Assembly (NCBI GenBank): GCA_024347015.1
Contig: AP024890.1
Span: 1,054,001 to 1,118,000, forward strand
Source of the DNA: Vibrio pectenicida
GTDB taxonomy: Bacteria > Pseudomonadota > Gammaproteobacteria > Enterobacterales > Vibrionaceae
Length of the DNA: 64,000 nucleotides
Reading direction: 5' to 3'
Under the pieces are notes generated by a model. It saw nothing but the letters and a program-made list of their open reading frames with translations, ran no database searches and was not told the origin of the DNA. How positions within the stretch are numbered: position 1 is the first letter of the stretch; each line of letters begins with the position of its first letter. Of this stretch, positions 7,958 through 17,020 are shown one piece after another. A program made the position numbers and the translations under genes.

Positions 7958-10276
7958 ATGTCACTACAGCTCAGGTTCATACTCGCTATATTAGGTGCAA
8001 TCGCCCTCTCTCTTGGGGCAAGTACATCCATTAGTACCTATTTGTCGATGGAAGAAATGCGCTCAGTATTGCTCCAGCAATCTCAAGAAAAGTTAACGGC
8101 AACAAAAGAACTTGTTCGAGCCGAGGTAGAAAACTACTTCTCAGATATAGAAGGACAAATCACTTCTATGGCTAACAATGTAGCAACAAGAGAAGCTGCT
8201 GTTGATTTCACGCAAGCCTTCTCAGCATATGAACCAATACGAAAACTCAGCGACTCGCAGCTCAAAACTACAGTTAATGAATATTATACTAAAGAGTTTT
8301 CCGTTCAATATAGCCAGTTAAATCAAGATAAAGTCAAGGTTACTGACATGTTTTCTGGCTTATCGGATTTAACCTATAACATGCAATTTGATTTTATTGC
8401 CGACAACCCTAATCCTCTCGGCAACAAAGATAATTTGACAGTACTGGAGAACTCTTCAAGATATGCTCGAGAACATGAACATTATCATGATACTTTTCGT
8501 CAGTTTCTACAAACATTTGGTTACTATGACATATTTATCGTAAACCCCAAAAGCGGCCACATTGTTTATAGCGTTTTTAAAGAACTCGACTTTGCAACAA
8601 GCTTAAAAAATGGTCCATATACTAATTCAGGAATAGGACAGGCTTTTCAACAGGCATTATCACTCAAAAAAGGTGAAGTATTCCTAACTGATTTTGCACC
8701 TTACCTCCCCTCTTATAACGCACCAGCAAGTTTTATGTCGACCCCTATTGTTGACAAAGGGAACCTTGTCGGCGTACTCATATTCCAGATGCCAATTGAT
8801 GAACTCAATAAAATTATGACACAAGGAGGTCAGTGGAAAGACCGAGGGTTTGGTAACACAGGTGAGACATACCTAGTGGGCTCTGACGGTACTTTACGCA
8901 ATGAAAGTCGATTCCTAATAGAAGACAAAAGCGCATACCTTGATACTATTCGTAAAAAAGGGATCTCTGCGGCTAAGGACATTGAGTTAAAAAATACCAG
9001 TATTTCTTTGCAACCGGTGAATACTCCGGGCGTAACCGAAGCACTAAGAGGCATCAACAGTTTTGATATATTCGAAGATTATCGCGGCGTTCCAGTATTA
9101 TCAGCCTATGGCCCTGTAAAAGTACCCAACCACACATGGGCTATCATGTCTGAAGTCGACGAAAAAGAAGCTTTCGCACCCAAAGAGCAACTCGGTAATT
9201 ATATTATTTCAGCAGGTACTGCCACCACTATTGTTATGATCATTGTTTTTTGGGTGATCTCCATCGTTTTAGTTCGCTACTTGCTTAAACCACTTAGTAT
9301 ACTCAGACATCAATTTTACGAGCTGAACTCTGGGGATGCCAATTTAAACACCCGTCTTAAAATGTCTAATATTCCTGAGTTCGACTCTTTAACACAAAGT
9401 GTAAACACCTTTATCGAACAAATAAAAGTGATTATTGATTCGGTAAAAACAAGTACCGATGTAATTACACACTCTAGTAAACAACTGAGCAAGATTACAG
9501 ACAACTCATACAAAGCGGCGGAAGATCAAACACTACAAGCGAGTAACGTAACAGAGTCAATGATTCAATTTAACGAAGCTTTGCTGGAAGTATCGCAGAG
9601 CAGCGCTACCGCTTCTGACTATACACATCAGTGTCGAGAAAGTGCATTGCTGAACTCAGAACAAGCTCAGCAAGCTGCCCAATTCGTCGAAAAAACCGGG
9701 CATGAAGTACAATCTTCTGCAGAAACCCTTTCAGAATTGCAAAATGAAGTAGAAAGAATTAACAATATTTTGAAGGTAATTACAGGTATTGCTGAACAAA
9801 CTAACCTACTTGCCTTAAATGCAGCAATTGAGGCTGCAAGAGCAGGCGAAAGTGGGCGAGGTTTTGCTGTCGTAGCCGATGAAGTGAGGCAGCTTGCAAC
9901 CAAAACTCAAAACAGCACAGTCGATATACAAAGCAATATTTCTCGCTTGTCCGAGGTAACACGATCAACAGTTAATTCAATGGAACGAAGTAATCATTCG
10001 GCTCAAGAAGGTATAAACCTTGTCAACGGTGTGAGTGTTAACCTACGTAATTTAAGTGCAAAAATCGATGAACTAGCGACCATCAATGCCACTGTAGCGG
10101 CAGCCACTGAAGAACAAAAAGTGAGTTGCGATGAAATCAACAGAAACATTTCAAATGTAAAAGATTCATCGGGTGATCTTAGAAATGCATCTGAAGAGAT
10201 TGATTGTGCCGCACTAGGACTTGCTGAAGTATCAGGTAGCTTGCAAGATTTGGTCAATCGTTTCAAAGTGGCATAA
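7958..10276 (+). CDS. Methyl-accepting chemotaxis protein with large periplasmic sensor
   Basis: This 772-residue chemoreceptor has a first membrane helix at residues 8-28 and a large periplasmic domain (about 35-410) that is longer than in the receptor at the left of the window. The sensor looks like an extended Cache type. A second helix (about 412-437), HAMP, and the signalling hairpin with tip IAEQTNLLALNAAIEAARAG follow. The ligand is unknown. A GGGG stretch lies close upstream of the ATG. A strong hairpin terminator follows. Confidence 0.95.
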   Translation: MSLQLRFILAILGAIALSLGASTSISTYLSMEEMRSVLLQQSQEKLTATKELVRAEVENYFSDIEGQITSMANNVATREAAVDFTQAFSAYEPIRKLSDSQLKTTVNEYYTKEFSVQYSQLNQDKVKVTDMFSGLSDLTYNMQFDFIADNPNPLGNKDNLTVLENSSRYAREHEHYHDTFRQFLQTFGYYDIFIVNPKSGHIVYSVFKELDFATSLKNGPYTNSGIGQAFQQALSLKKGEVFLTDFAPYLPSYNAPASFMSTPIVDKGNLVGVLIFQMPIDELNKIMTQGGQWKDRGFGNTGETYLVGSDGTLRNESRFLIEDKSAYLDTIRKKGISAAKDIELKNTSISLQPVNTPGVTEALRGINSFDIFEDYRGVPVLSAYGPVKVPNHTWAIMSEVDEKEAFAPKEQLGNYIISAGTATTIVMIIVFWVISIVLVRYLLKPLSILRHQFYELNSGDANLNTRLKMSNIPEFDSLTQSVNTFIEQIKVIIDSVKTSTDVITHSSKQLSKITDNSYKAAEDQTLQASNVTESMIQFNEALLEVSQSSATASDYTHQCRESALLNSEQAQQAAQFVEKTGHEVQSSAETLSELQNEVERINNILKVITGIAEQTNLLALNAAIEAARAGESGRGFAVVADEVRQLATKTQNSTVDIQSNISRLSEVTRSTVNSMERSNHSAQEGINLVNGVSVNLRNLSAKIDELATINATVAAATEEQKVSCDEINRNISNVKDSSGDLRNASEEIDCAALGLAEVSGSLQDLVNRFKVA

Positions 10277-10298
10277 CGTGTCATGATACTGCAATAAA

Positions 10299-10329
10299 AA
10301 AGGCTCACTTAATTATCCAGTGAGCCTTT
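10299..10329. terminator. Bidirectional terminator between chemoreceptor and EAL-HDOD genes
   Basis: AAAGGCTCACT and AGTGAGCCTTT form a perfect 11-base stem around a nine-base loop. A-rich and T-rich flanks on the two sides allow it to end both convergent transcripts. Confidence 0.85.
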
Positions 10330-10355
10330 ATAACCATGCATATAGTTATATTCAT

Positions 10356-11591
10356 TTACGCGGCAAAGTCGTTTATCCAATTATTTGCCTTGTCTAAGCA
10401 CGACATTATCGTTTTATCGTCTAATAATGTTTTAGATTGTAAATGTTCAAGGGATTCCCAGTCTGACCTCTCAATCGCTTCTGCAATACCCAGTAGATCT
10501 CCTAACATGCCCTCTTTATTAACTAAAGCAGAAACAATTGAATCTGAAAGTGTTAGAGATGCAAGCACATCCTTTAAGGCCATATCCAGCAAGCCCTCAA
10601 TCAAAGACAACATCCCACACAAATACGCAGATTCAGTTACAGAAGGAACTTTTACATACTGAGCAAGGCACTCCATAAGTTTGGCTCGTGTCAGTAAATT
10701 TCTAACTAAAATAGATGGTTTGCTTGGAGAAAGTGCTGAGGCCATTGAATAGGTGACATATTTGCGCACCCTATCTCCACCAAGATACGACAGTGCCTGC
10801 ATCGTACTTTCAATTCTTGAATTCACTCTGGAATCACTATTGACAAAATTTAGTAATTGTACAGAAAGTACAGGGTTACGTTCAACAATTTGATTAACTT
10901 TTAGCAGATCGATATCTTTTTTGGCTACCAAAGCTGAAAGTTTAAAGATATCCATAGCCGATGCTGTTAACTTTTGCGTTTTGATCACTTCAGGTTTTTG
11001 ATAAAAATACCCTTGGAATAAGTGAAACCCACATTTCTGTGCTTGGATAAACTCTTGGTGATTTTCAACTTTCTCTGCGATAAATTGAATATCTGAATTT
11101 TTAAAATCACGAATAATACTTGCGCACTGTTTGAATGATAACTCTCTTACATCAAGCTTAATAAAATCAACGAGCGGATAAAAACGGCCCCATGCGGGAG
11201 ATGGTACAAAATCATCTAACGCAACAAGGTAGTTCTTTTGTTTTAAGTCAACAATAGCATCAAATAACTCTTGAGTTGGTGAACACGTCTCTAACACTTC
11301 AACCACAATATCATCAGGAGAAAAATCACAGGGCACGCCTTCTATCAAGTCAATATATTCAAAATTAACAAAGCCCTTCTTATCACTGAGGTTTCGCTTT
11401 TGAAAGGTGAGAAACTGCTCCGACAATAAACGCATAGTAGCCCTCTGTTCGTAAGGAGTATTAAACGCGTTAGTGTCACCTTCTCGATACAATAGCTCAA
11501 AGGCAAACAGCTCTTTGTTCATATCGATGATTGGTTGCCTCGCAACAACCGACACCTTATTAGGCCGAGTATTCGTGGTTATTTGATTCAT
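10356..11591 (-). CDS. EAL-HDOD (YuxH-type) signalling protein
   Basis: The 411-residue protein has an N-terminal EAL-like domain (about residues 15-205) and a C-terminal HDOD domain (about 210-400). The usual EAL(L)R motif is replaced by FELLYR, although the DD pair (VALDDF), FIAEKVE and FQGYFYQKP segments remain. This is the form seen in YuxH-type EAL-HDOD proteins such as V. cholerae CdgJ. Whether it still hydrolyses c-di-GMP cannot be settled from sequence. HDOD domains mediate signalling without a confirmed catalytic role. There is no membrane segment. AGGT precedes the ATG. Confidence 0.88.
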   Translation of the reverse strand: MNQITTNTRPNKVSVVARQPIIDMNKELFAFELLYREGDTNAFNTPYEQRATMRLLSEQFLTFQKRNLSDKKGFVNFEYIDLIEGVPCDFSPDDIVVEVLETCSPTQELFDAIVDLKQKNYLVALDDFVPSPAWGRFYPLVDFIKLDVRELSFKQCASIIRDFKNSDIQFIAEKVENHQEFIQAQKCGFHLFQGYFYQKPEVIKTQKLTASAMDIFKLSALVAKKDIDLLKVNQIVERNPVLSVQLLNFVNSDSRVNSRIESTMQALSYLGGDRVRKYVTYSMASALSPSKPSILVRNLLTRAKLMECLAQYVKVPSVTESAYLCGMLSLIEGLLDMALKDVLASLTLSDSIVSALVNKEGMLGDLLGIAEAIERSDWESLEHLQSKTLLDDKTIMSCLDKANNWINDFAA

Positions 11592-11879
11592 AGTATTACC
11601 TGACGCTGGTTAATAGATGCCATATAAACATCGTATATTAGTTATTATATTCAAAAGTGTAGTCAAGGATTTGTACTCCATATTAGGGCTATCGCAAACT
11701 TTGGGTAATCGACAAAAAACCACAGGTAAAAGTCAACCTTACTCTATTCAATATATTTGGCTATCTGTATAAATATTGCCATAAAGCCTATATTATTTGA
11801 ACATTACCCCGCATAAAACGTTGCTTTAGCTGACGTAAAACGTAAACTTGCGCCATTCCCTCACATAAGGACATAGTTA

Positions 11880-12644
11880 GTGAAAGCCATTAAGCGTCAT
11901 CAAGAAATCATCGAACTTGTTCAGACACAAGGTTTTGTTAGCACTGATGAGTTGGTGGAGCGTTTCAACGTCAGCCCCCAAACTATCCGCCGAGACCTCA
12001 ATGAATTAGCCGATGAAAATAAGATCCGCAGAAACCATGGTGGCGCAACCATCACATCAAGTGCAGAAAACTCCTCCTATCAAACTCGTCAAGTTGCTTA
12101 TCACAAAGAGAAAGAAAAAATTGCACTTGAGCTAGTGAAACACATTCCAGATGGGGCGACTTTATTCATTGATATTGGGACAACACCAGAAGCTATCGCT
12201 CGTGCCCTACTTAGCAATCATCATCATTTACGCATCGTGACCAATAATATTAATGTTGCAACAATTTTAATGTCTAAACCTGACTTTAAAGTCATTTTGG
12301 CTGGGGGTGAAGTGCGAGGTAAAGATGGCGGTGTGACAGGGGAAGCCACTCTTGATTTTGTATCACAGTTTAGACTGGACTTTGGTATATTAGGTATATC
12401 CGGTATTGATTATGATGGATCTCTACTTGATTTTGATTACCATGAAGTACGAGTCAAACGCGCTATTATTGAAAATAGCCGCTCTGTTTTTCTCGGTGTT
12501 GACCATAGCAAATTTGGCCGCAACGCCATGGTTAAATTAGGTACAATTGCAGATGTAGACCTTGTAATTACCGATCAAAAAGCCCCCAAAGAAATCGAGA
12601 ATTACGCCAAGGATAATGAAACCATATTACAAGTGGTCGTATAA
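11880..12644 (+). CDS. glpR: DeoR-family repressor, GlpR-type
   Basis: The 254-residue protein has an N-terminal DeoR HTH (residues 1-57, including FNVSPQTIRRDLNEL) and a C-terminal sugar-phosphate sensor fold with LFIDIGTTPEA, VTNNINVA, ILAGGEVR and FGILGISGID. These blocks follow E. coli GlpR closely, so a glycerol-3-phosphate-responsive repressor is likely. The start is GTG, with AAGGA nine bases upstream. No glp structural genes are nearby, so it acts in trans. It ends at a hairpin shared with the convergent gene. Confidence 0.85.
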   Translation: MKAIKRHQEIIELVQTQGFVSTDELVERFNVSPQTIRRDLNELADENKIRRNHGGATITSSAENSSYQTRQVAYHKEKEKIALELVKHIPDGATLFIDIGTTPEAIARALLSNHHHLRIVTNNINVATILMSKPDFKVILAGGEVRGKDGGVTGEATLDFVSQFRLDFGILGISGIDYDGSLLDFDYHEVRVKRAIIENSRSVFLGVDHSKFGRNAMVKLGTIADVDLVITDQKAPKEIENYAKDNETILQVVV

Positions 12645-12668
12645 TCAGCGGCTAACGAATAACAATAA

Positions 12669-12699
12669 AGAGAGCGTATTTTGACAATAAGCGCTCTCT
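12669..12699. terminator. Hairpin terminator between glpR and the MOSC fusion gene
   Basis: AGAGAGCG and CGCTCTCT form an eight-base perfect stem with a 15-base loop that can pair further (TATT with AATA). The flanks are A/T-rich on both sides, which fits the convergent genes. Confidence 0.7.
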
Positions 12700-12731
12700 A
12701 TTTAATCACCAAACTACCTAGACAAAACCTC

Positions 12732-14549
12732 CTAGCTAGTGATCTCAATATCTGTTTCAGGTACACAGCAGCAAGCCAGTACAACACCCATGTTGCGTTC
12801 AGAGTCCTGTAATCCAGGCACATCAGGCTGATGTACTTTGCCTGATTCAACAGTGACTTTACATGCTCCACACAAACCAGCTCGACAACTGTTCGCAATA
12901 CTTATTCCAGCATCTTCAGCTTGATCTAACAGTGGCTTTCGGTTATTTCCAGTAAACACGCGACCATTGACGCTCAATTGAAGCTCTTCAAATGGTTTAG
13001 TGCTAATTTGTGACACTCCAAATGCTTCCTGATGATAACACTCCTCAGCCAAGCCTTTTTGAAGTAACAAGTTTTTGGCTTTCTGCATAAACCCATCTGG
13101 GCCACAGACAAAAACCTGTCTTTTTTCTACCTCTTTTATCTGCTTAAGATGAGACATCGACAAGCGACCTCTCAAGCCAAACCAATCAGCAGGCGGTTGA
13201 GATAAAGAAATTAATACTCTTAAACCGGGATGTTTGCGCTTTAATTCATCAAGCTCCGGCTGGCATGGAATATCTTCGACACTTCGACATTGATGATAAA
13301 AAAACACATCATCAGCTTGGTCGTTATCAGACAAATATCTAAGCATAGATAGCATAGGAGTTACACCACTTCCCGCAGACAACAGCAAGATTGGCTTATC
13401 ATACTGCTCTCCAAGATGAAAGCTGCCCTGCGGAGACTCACACACCAATGTGTTTCCTAGGTTAAAATGATCATGAAGCCAATTAGATATTCTGCCTTCG
13501 TCTATACGCTTGACTGAAATCGCCAATTTTCCTGGCCTTGATGGACTGGATGATAATGTATAACGCCTTGCGATATGTTCATCGCCTATTTTTACCGAAA
13601 TCGGCAGATGTTGACCTGGTAAATAGCTGGGTGTCACCCCTGGCTCGGGCTCTAACCAGAAAGTCACAAAATCCCGAGCTAAAGGCTCTTTTTCAACACA
13701 CGTCATACTAAACCGCTTGGGTGAATTATCTGGGTAGGACTCTTTGTCCTTGTACTCCAAAATTTCAACCATATCACCCTGTCGGATCATGCCTTCATTC
13801 TTAGCGACAAGGTTTTGACCAAAAAACACACCGCCTCGCTCATTTGCTCTAAATTGAGACAGAGTTTTAAGTGGCTCTTTAGTCTCACGGAGTTTACCTT
13901 TACTAACATCAATAGTGGTCAAGATACAACGTTCACAAGGCTTTACAGATTCAAACTCCACCTCACCAATCCGAATACGCTTCCAACTGTCCTCTTCAAA
14001 AGGCGCGGTGGTTGAAACAATAAGATTTGAGCGAAATTGGTCCATAGAGTGCTGTTCTGGGCTGCGGCGATTCAGTTCATCAAGTGAACCTTGCCCAATT
14101 ACCAGCATGGGGTAACCATCGGCAAAGCTGACATTGTGCCCTACATTTTCTCGCACCCGGTTCGATTGCTCACCACTAAAAAGCAGTTCAACCCTTAAGC
14201 TCAATACATCGCTAAACCAATCGTCGGCTTCATCCGTTGTCGTGTATGCAGTAAAGTTATCCTTCCAAACCTGAGCTGGCGCTTCTTGCATTTTAAAATC
14301 AGCATATCGTAACTTGAGCGGTGGTTTACCTTCGGCAACAAAAATTAAACCATCAGCTGTTAAGCTTGATTGGATGGTTACCATTTGGGGGTACTTTCGT
14401 GCTGTCACCATGGAACCATCGGCTAACGCTAGCATAAAACGGCGATCAAACATAAGACCTTGTTTCTCAACCCAACAAGTAGACTGAGTAATACCACCTA
14501 AAGACTTAACCGGATAAACGTTTATTTGTGAGAGACTTGGAGCTGACAT
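12732..14549 (-). CDS. MOSC-flavoreductase-ferredoxin fusion (YcbX fused to Hcr-like reductase)
   Basis: The 605-residue protein joins four parts: a MOSC N-terminal beta barrel (about 5-120) and MOSC domain (about 120-265, with the cysteine segment PCERCILTTID); an FAD-binding domain (about 280-375, ARRYTLSSSP); an NAD(P)-binding domain (about 380-500, LLSAGSGVTPMLSML and FVCGPDGFM); and a plant-type 2Fe-2S ferredoxin (about 520-605, CRAGLCGAC with a later CCC). E. coli YcbX has only MOSC plus ferredoxin and needs a separate reductase. Here the electron chain NAD(P)H-FAD-FeS-molybdenum cofactor is in one chain. N-hydroxylated base detoxification is the likely role. AGGGAT precedes the ATG. 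Confidence 0.88.
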   Translation of the reverse strand: MSAPSLSQINVYPVKSLGGITQSTCWVEKQGLMFDRRFMLALADGSMVTARKYPQMVTIQSSLTADGLIFVAEGKPPLKLRYADFKMQEAPAQVWKDNFTAYTTTDEADDWFSDVLSLRVELLFSGEQSNRVRENVGHNVSFADGYPMLVIGQGSLDELNRRSPEQHSMDQFRSNLIVSTTAPFEEDSWKRIRIGEVEFESVKPCERCILTTIDVSKGKLRETKEPLKTLSQFRANERGGVFFGQNLVAKNEGMIRQGDMVEILEYKDKESYPDNSPKRFSMTCVEKEPLARDFVTFWLEPEPGVTPSYLPGQHLPISVKIGDEHIARRYTLSSSPSRPGKLAISVKRIDEGRISNWLHDHFNLGNTLVCESPQGSFHLGEQYDKPILLLSAGSGVTPMLSMLRYLSDNDQADDVFFYHQCRSVEDIPCQPELDELKRKHPGLRVLISLSQPPADWFGLRGRLSMSHLKQIKEVEKRQVFVCGPDGFMQKAKNLLLQKGLAEECYHQEAFGVSQISTKPFEELQLSVNGRVFTGNNRKPLLDQAEDAGISIANSCRAGLCGACKVTVESGKVHQPDVPGLQDSERNMGVVLACCCVPETDIEITS

Positions 14550-14723
14550 TGCTATCCCTAAGGATTTAATTATTTTTGCTATTATACCTAAGTATTGTGA
14601 GGTTTGTTATCTGGATGTGAACATTGATAAAAACTAACGCTAAAATTCATTGGGTTCGCTAAGTACAATCCATGACACGAAAAAATAGATGCATTTACCA
14701 GCACTTTGCTCTATCATCCTGTC

Positions 14724-14770
14724 GCCTAAACGTAAGCGTTTGCCTTCACACTTATCCCTTTCGTTTAGGC
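14724..14770 (+). repeat. Nine-base perfect inverted repeat in the pyrC leader
   Basis: GCCTAAACG (14724-14732) and CGTTTAGGC (14762-14770) are exact reverse complements separated by 29 bases. The left arm overlaps the PurR-like box, and the right arm ends about 25 bases before the Shine-Dalgarno. It could form an mRNA stem or be part of an operator. Confidence 0.5.
14730..14745. promoter_or_regulatory. Candidate PurR operator upstream of pyrC
   Basis: ACGTAAGCGTTTGCCT agrees with the 16-base PurR consensus ACGCAAACGTTTGCGT at 13 positions, including the central CG. E. coli pyrC is a known PurR target, so the position (about 62 bases before the pyrC ATG) makes biological sense. Confidence 0.6.
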
Positions 14771-14806
14771 TCCAATCAGACAACTAAAACTATGGTGGGA
14801 GCAATA

Positions 14807-15835
14807 ATGACAACACTTACGATCACTCGTCCCGATGACTGGCATGTTCACTTGCGCGATGGCGATGTCTTGGCAGACACTGTGCGCGACATAAGTCGCT
14901 ACAATGGCCGAGCTATTATTATGCCAAATACCATCCCACCGATTACTGACACCGAAATGGCCATTGCATATCGTGAGCGAATTATGGCTCAGAAGCCCAG
15001 CTCGCAATTTGAGCCTCTGATGGTTTTGTACCTTACAGACAATACTTCCGTTGATGAGATAAGAAAAGCCAAAGCAAGTGGCCAAGTCGTTGCCGCAAAA
15101 CTCTACCCTGCTGGAGCAACAACCAATTCAGATTCAGGCGTCACCTCAGCAAAAAATATTTATCCCATACTTGAAGCTATGCAGGAAGTCGGAATGTTGC
15201 TACTCGTTCATGGAGAAGTAACGCACCACGATGTGGATATTTTTGACCGCGAGAAAGAATTTCTTGATACCGTTCTTTCACCAATCGTAAACGACTTCCC
15301 AAACCTCAAAATTGTACTTGAACATATTACAACTGCCGATGCCGTAAACTTCGTCAATAGCGCTAACGATAATGTTGCTGCAACCATTACTGCTCATCAC
15401 CTTCTCTATAACCGCAATCATATGCTCGTCGGTGGGATTAAGCCCCATTTCTACTGCTTGCCCATTTTAAAACGTAATACTCACCAAGCGGCTTTAATTA
15501 CCGCCGCCACCAGTAGTAGTAAGAAATTCTTCTTAGGTACGGACTCTGCTCCACACGCCAAAGGAATGAAAGAAGCAGCATGTGGTTGCGCGGGTTCGTA
15601 TACGGCGCATGCGGCACTAGAACTATACGCAGAAGTATTTGAGCAAGAGGGTAAGTTAGAGAACTTGGAATCCTTTGCAAGCCATAATGGACCAGATTTC
15701 TACGGTCTTGCGAGAAATTTAGATACAATAACACTCATAAATGAAGAGTGGTATGCACCAGAGTCAATGCCGTTTGGTCAAGATATTGTTGTACCAATCA
15801 GAGCAGGCGAAGTGGTCAATTGGAAAGTTAAGTAG
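14807..15835 (+). CDS. pyrC: Dihydroorotase
   Basis: This enzyme catalyses the reversible cyclisation of carbamoyl-aspartate to dihydroorotate in pyrimidine synthesis. It contains the metal-binding RPDDWHVHLRDG near the N-terminus, the lysine segment VVAAKLYPAGATTNS, LVHGEV, LEHITT and the catalytic FLGTDSAPH. These are typical of class II PyrC. I place the start at the ATG preceded by GGGAG. This gives 342 residues, the usual length, and an upstream in-frame extension of 45 codons is not PyrC-like. Regulation by a PurR-like box in the leader is likely. A strong terminator follows. Confidence 0.97.
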   Translation: MTTLTITRPDDWHVHLRDGDVLADTVRDISRYNGRAIIMPNTIPPITDTEMAIAYRERIMAQKPSSQFEPLMVLYLTDNTSVDEIRKAKASGQVVAAKLYPAGATTNSDSGVTSAKNIYPILEAMQEVGMLLLVHGEVTHHDVDIFDREKEFLDTVLSPIVNDFPNLKIVLEHITTADAVNFVNSANDNVAATITAHHLLYNRNHMLVGGIKPHFYCLPILKRNTHQAALITAATSSSKKFFLGTDSAPHAKGMKEAACGCAGSYTAHAALELYAEVFEQEGKLENLESFASHNGPDFYGLARNLDTITLINEEWYAPESMPFGQDIVVPIRAGEVVNWKVK

Positions 15836-15850
15836 TCACCTTAAAATTAA

Positions 15851-15880
15851 AAATAAGGCCACTAAAATGTGGCCTTATTT
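15851..15880 (+). terminator. Rho-independent terminator after pyrC
   Basis: AAATAAGGCCAC and GTGGCCTTATTT form a perfect 12-base stem around the loop TAAAAT. It can also work on the minus strand, ending the broken small gene and cybC transcripts. Confidence 0.88.
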
Positions 15881-15894
15881 GATTAAATACCTAA

Positions 15895-16122
15895 TTAATT
15901 TTTAGAATTGAAAACAAACCAATCAATTAGTCCAAATAAGATAATAGCCACTGCATCTAGTGGAAAAACCACAGCGACTATACGAGCAGTTGCGCCACGT
16001 ATATATACCCAGTGGACTCAGGCAATACAGATTGTTCAAGATTCCACGGCAGTTCTTTTCACTGCCATGGTTAAAATCAACATGGTTAAGATTGGATTCA
16101 GGTTTAACTCCCCAAGTTTCAT
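15895..16122 (-). pseudogene. Small membrane protein gene interrupted by two in-frame TGA codons
   Basis: Reading from the ATG at 16122 gives 75 codons ending in TAA, with in-frame TGA at 16036-16038 and 16018-16020. The peptide runs MKLGELNLNPILTMLILTMA, then a KR-containing link, then after the second TGA VHWVYIRGATARIVAVVFPL followed by DAVAIILFGLIDWFVF. Two hydrophobic helices separated by a basic loop look like a real small inner-membrane protein, and both TGA codons could be single-base changes from TGG (Trp). It sits directly downstream of the cytochrome b562 gene on the same strand. I do not recognise the family, and chance cannot be excluded. Confidence 0.4.
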
Positions 16123-16136
16123 GAACGGGGATCATC

Positions 16137-16520
16137 TTAGCCAAATATCTTACTCCAGATACTTGGGTTGCGTTTATCATGATATTCAATACGAAGTTCA
16201 TCCACTTGACGCAATGATTTTTGAGCTGAAGTAAGATCTCCTGCATCAAGTTGTAATTCAATCTTGTCTAAGGTCGTAGAGAGTTTGCTAAAACCCTCAA
16301 AGTAAGTGTCAAACTTTTCTGGTGGGTAATCCCCCTTCTTAGCTTGCTCAACGAGTTGTGACATATTGTCTACAGACATTTTCATATCACTGACAGTCGT
16401 CGCTTGTGCTGCTTGTTTAAACTCAATCTTCATTTGTTTCATGGTGGCTTTCAAATCAAAGTCCGATGCAAAAGCCTGAATCGAGAATATAAATGTAAGG
16501 GCAATAATTATTTTTTTCAT
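16137..16520 (-). CDS. cybC: Cytochrome b562-family periplasmic protein
   Basis: The 127-residue protein has a signal peptide (MKKIIIALTFIFSIQAFASD, cleaved after about residue 18) and a mature four-helix-bundle protein. Mature helix 1 has methionines (ATMKQMK) in the position of the haem ligand Met7 of E. coli cytochrome b562. The last helix ends QVDELRIEYHDKRN, where His matches the second ligand. There is no CxxCH, so haem would be non-covalent. The role of this family in electron transfer is not settled. It precedes a broken small membrane gene. Confidence 0.75.
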   Translation of the reverse strand: MKKIIIALTFIFSIQAFASDFDLKATMKQMKIEFKQAAQATTVSDMKMSVDNMSQLVEQAKKGDYPPEKFDTYFEGFSKLSTTLDKIELQLDAGDLTSAQKSLRQVDELRIEYHDKRNPSIWSKIFG

Positions 16521-16570
16521 TATATGGTCTTGCTTGATTTGATTACAGAGTAAAACCGCACTTTACCAAA

Positions 16571-17020
16571 CTAACGACCTTGCTGCTCACTTATTACCTT
16601 TATCAATGGGAAGGCTTTCTTCCATCCCTCATCAAGCATATCGACAAAATCTGGATGTGTATCAATCACCACCTTCAAGCTCACAGATTCTTGGTTAGGA
16701 GTTATCTGATAATGCTCACGAGTCCCTATCCATTTTTGTGCAGTATCACTATCAAGGTCTTTTACGTGCTCAGGGTTAGAAATAGCGACATGGGTATATT
16801 CAATCTCTCTATATTCCTCTATTCGATCAATGATAGCGCGAGTACCGCCAAGATCTGGGTCGAAAAAGTAAATACTGTTACCCTCTTCCCACTCACCTTC
16901 AAATTGCGATCGTGGCGAAAAGGCTTTTGCCCATTGTTCATATAAATTCTTTTCCGTTAGCACTTGCCAAACCACCTCAGGTGTCGCTAACACTTCAACT
17001 TGATACGTCCGAGTTAACAT
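16571..17020 (-). CDS. SRPBCC (START/AHSA1-like) family protein
   Basis: The 149-residue protein begins with TYQVEVLATPEVVWQVLTE, the first strand-helix of SRPBCC folds, followed by YEQWAKAFSP and an alternating beta-sheet core. The C-terminal helix (about 128-145) closes the hydrophobic cavity. Such proteins bind small hydrophobic ligands, but no ligand can be predicted. I chose the ATG at 17020 because GGAAG lies nine bases before it. The upstream start that would add six residues has no such site. Confidence 0.78.
   Translation of the reverse strand: MLTRTYQVEVLATPEVVWQVLTEKNLYEQWAKAFSPRSQFEGEWEEGNSIYFFDPDLGGTRAIIDRIEEYREIEYTHVAISNPEHVKDLDSDTAQKWIGTREHYQITPNQESVSLKVVIDTHPDFVDMLDEGWKKAFPLIKVISEQQGR

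Noticed and set aside
15923..16261. Minus-strand 112-codon frame overlapping the cytochrome b562 gene
   Set aside because: It reads the end of cybC in another frame, is rich in Cys, Asn and Trp, and has no protein-like pattern. The frame with two TGA codons in the same region is more convincing.
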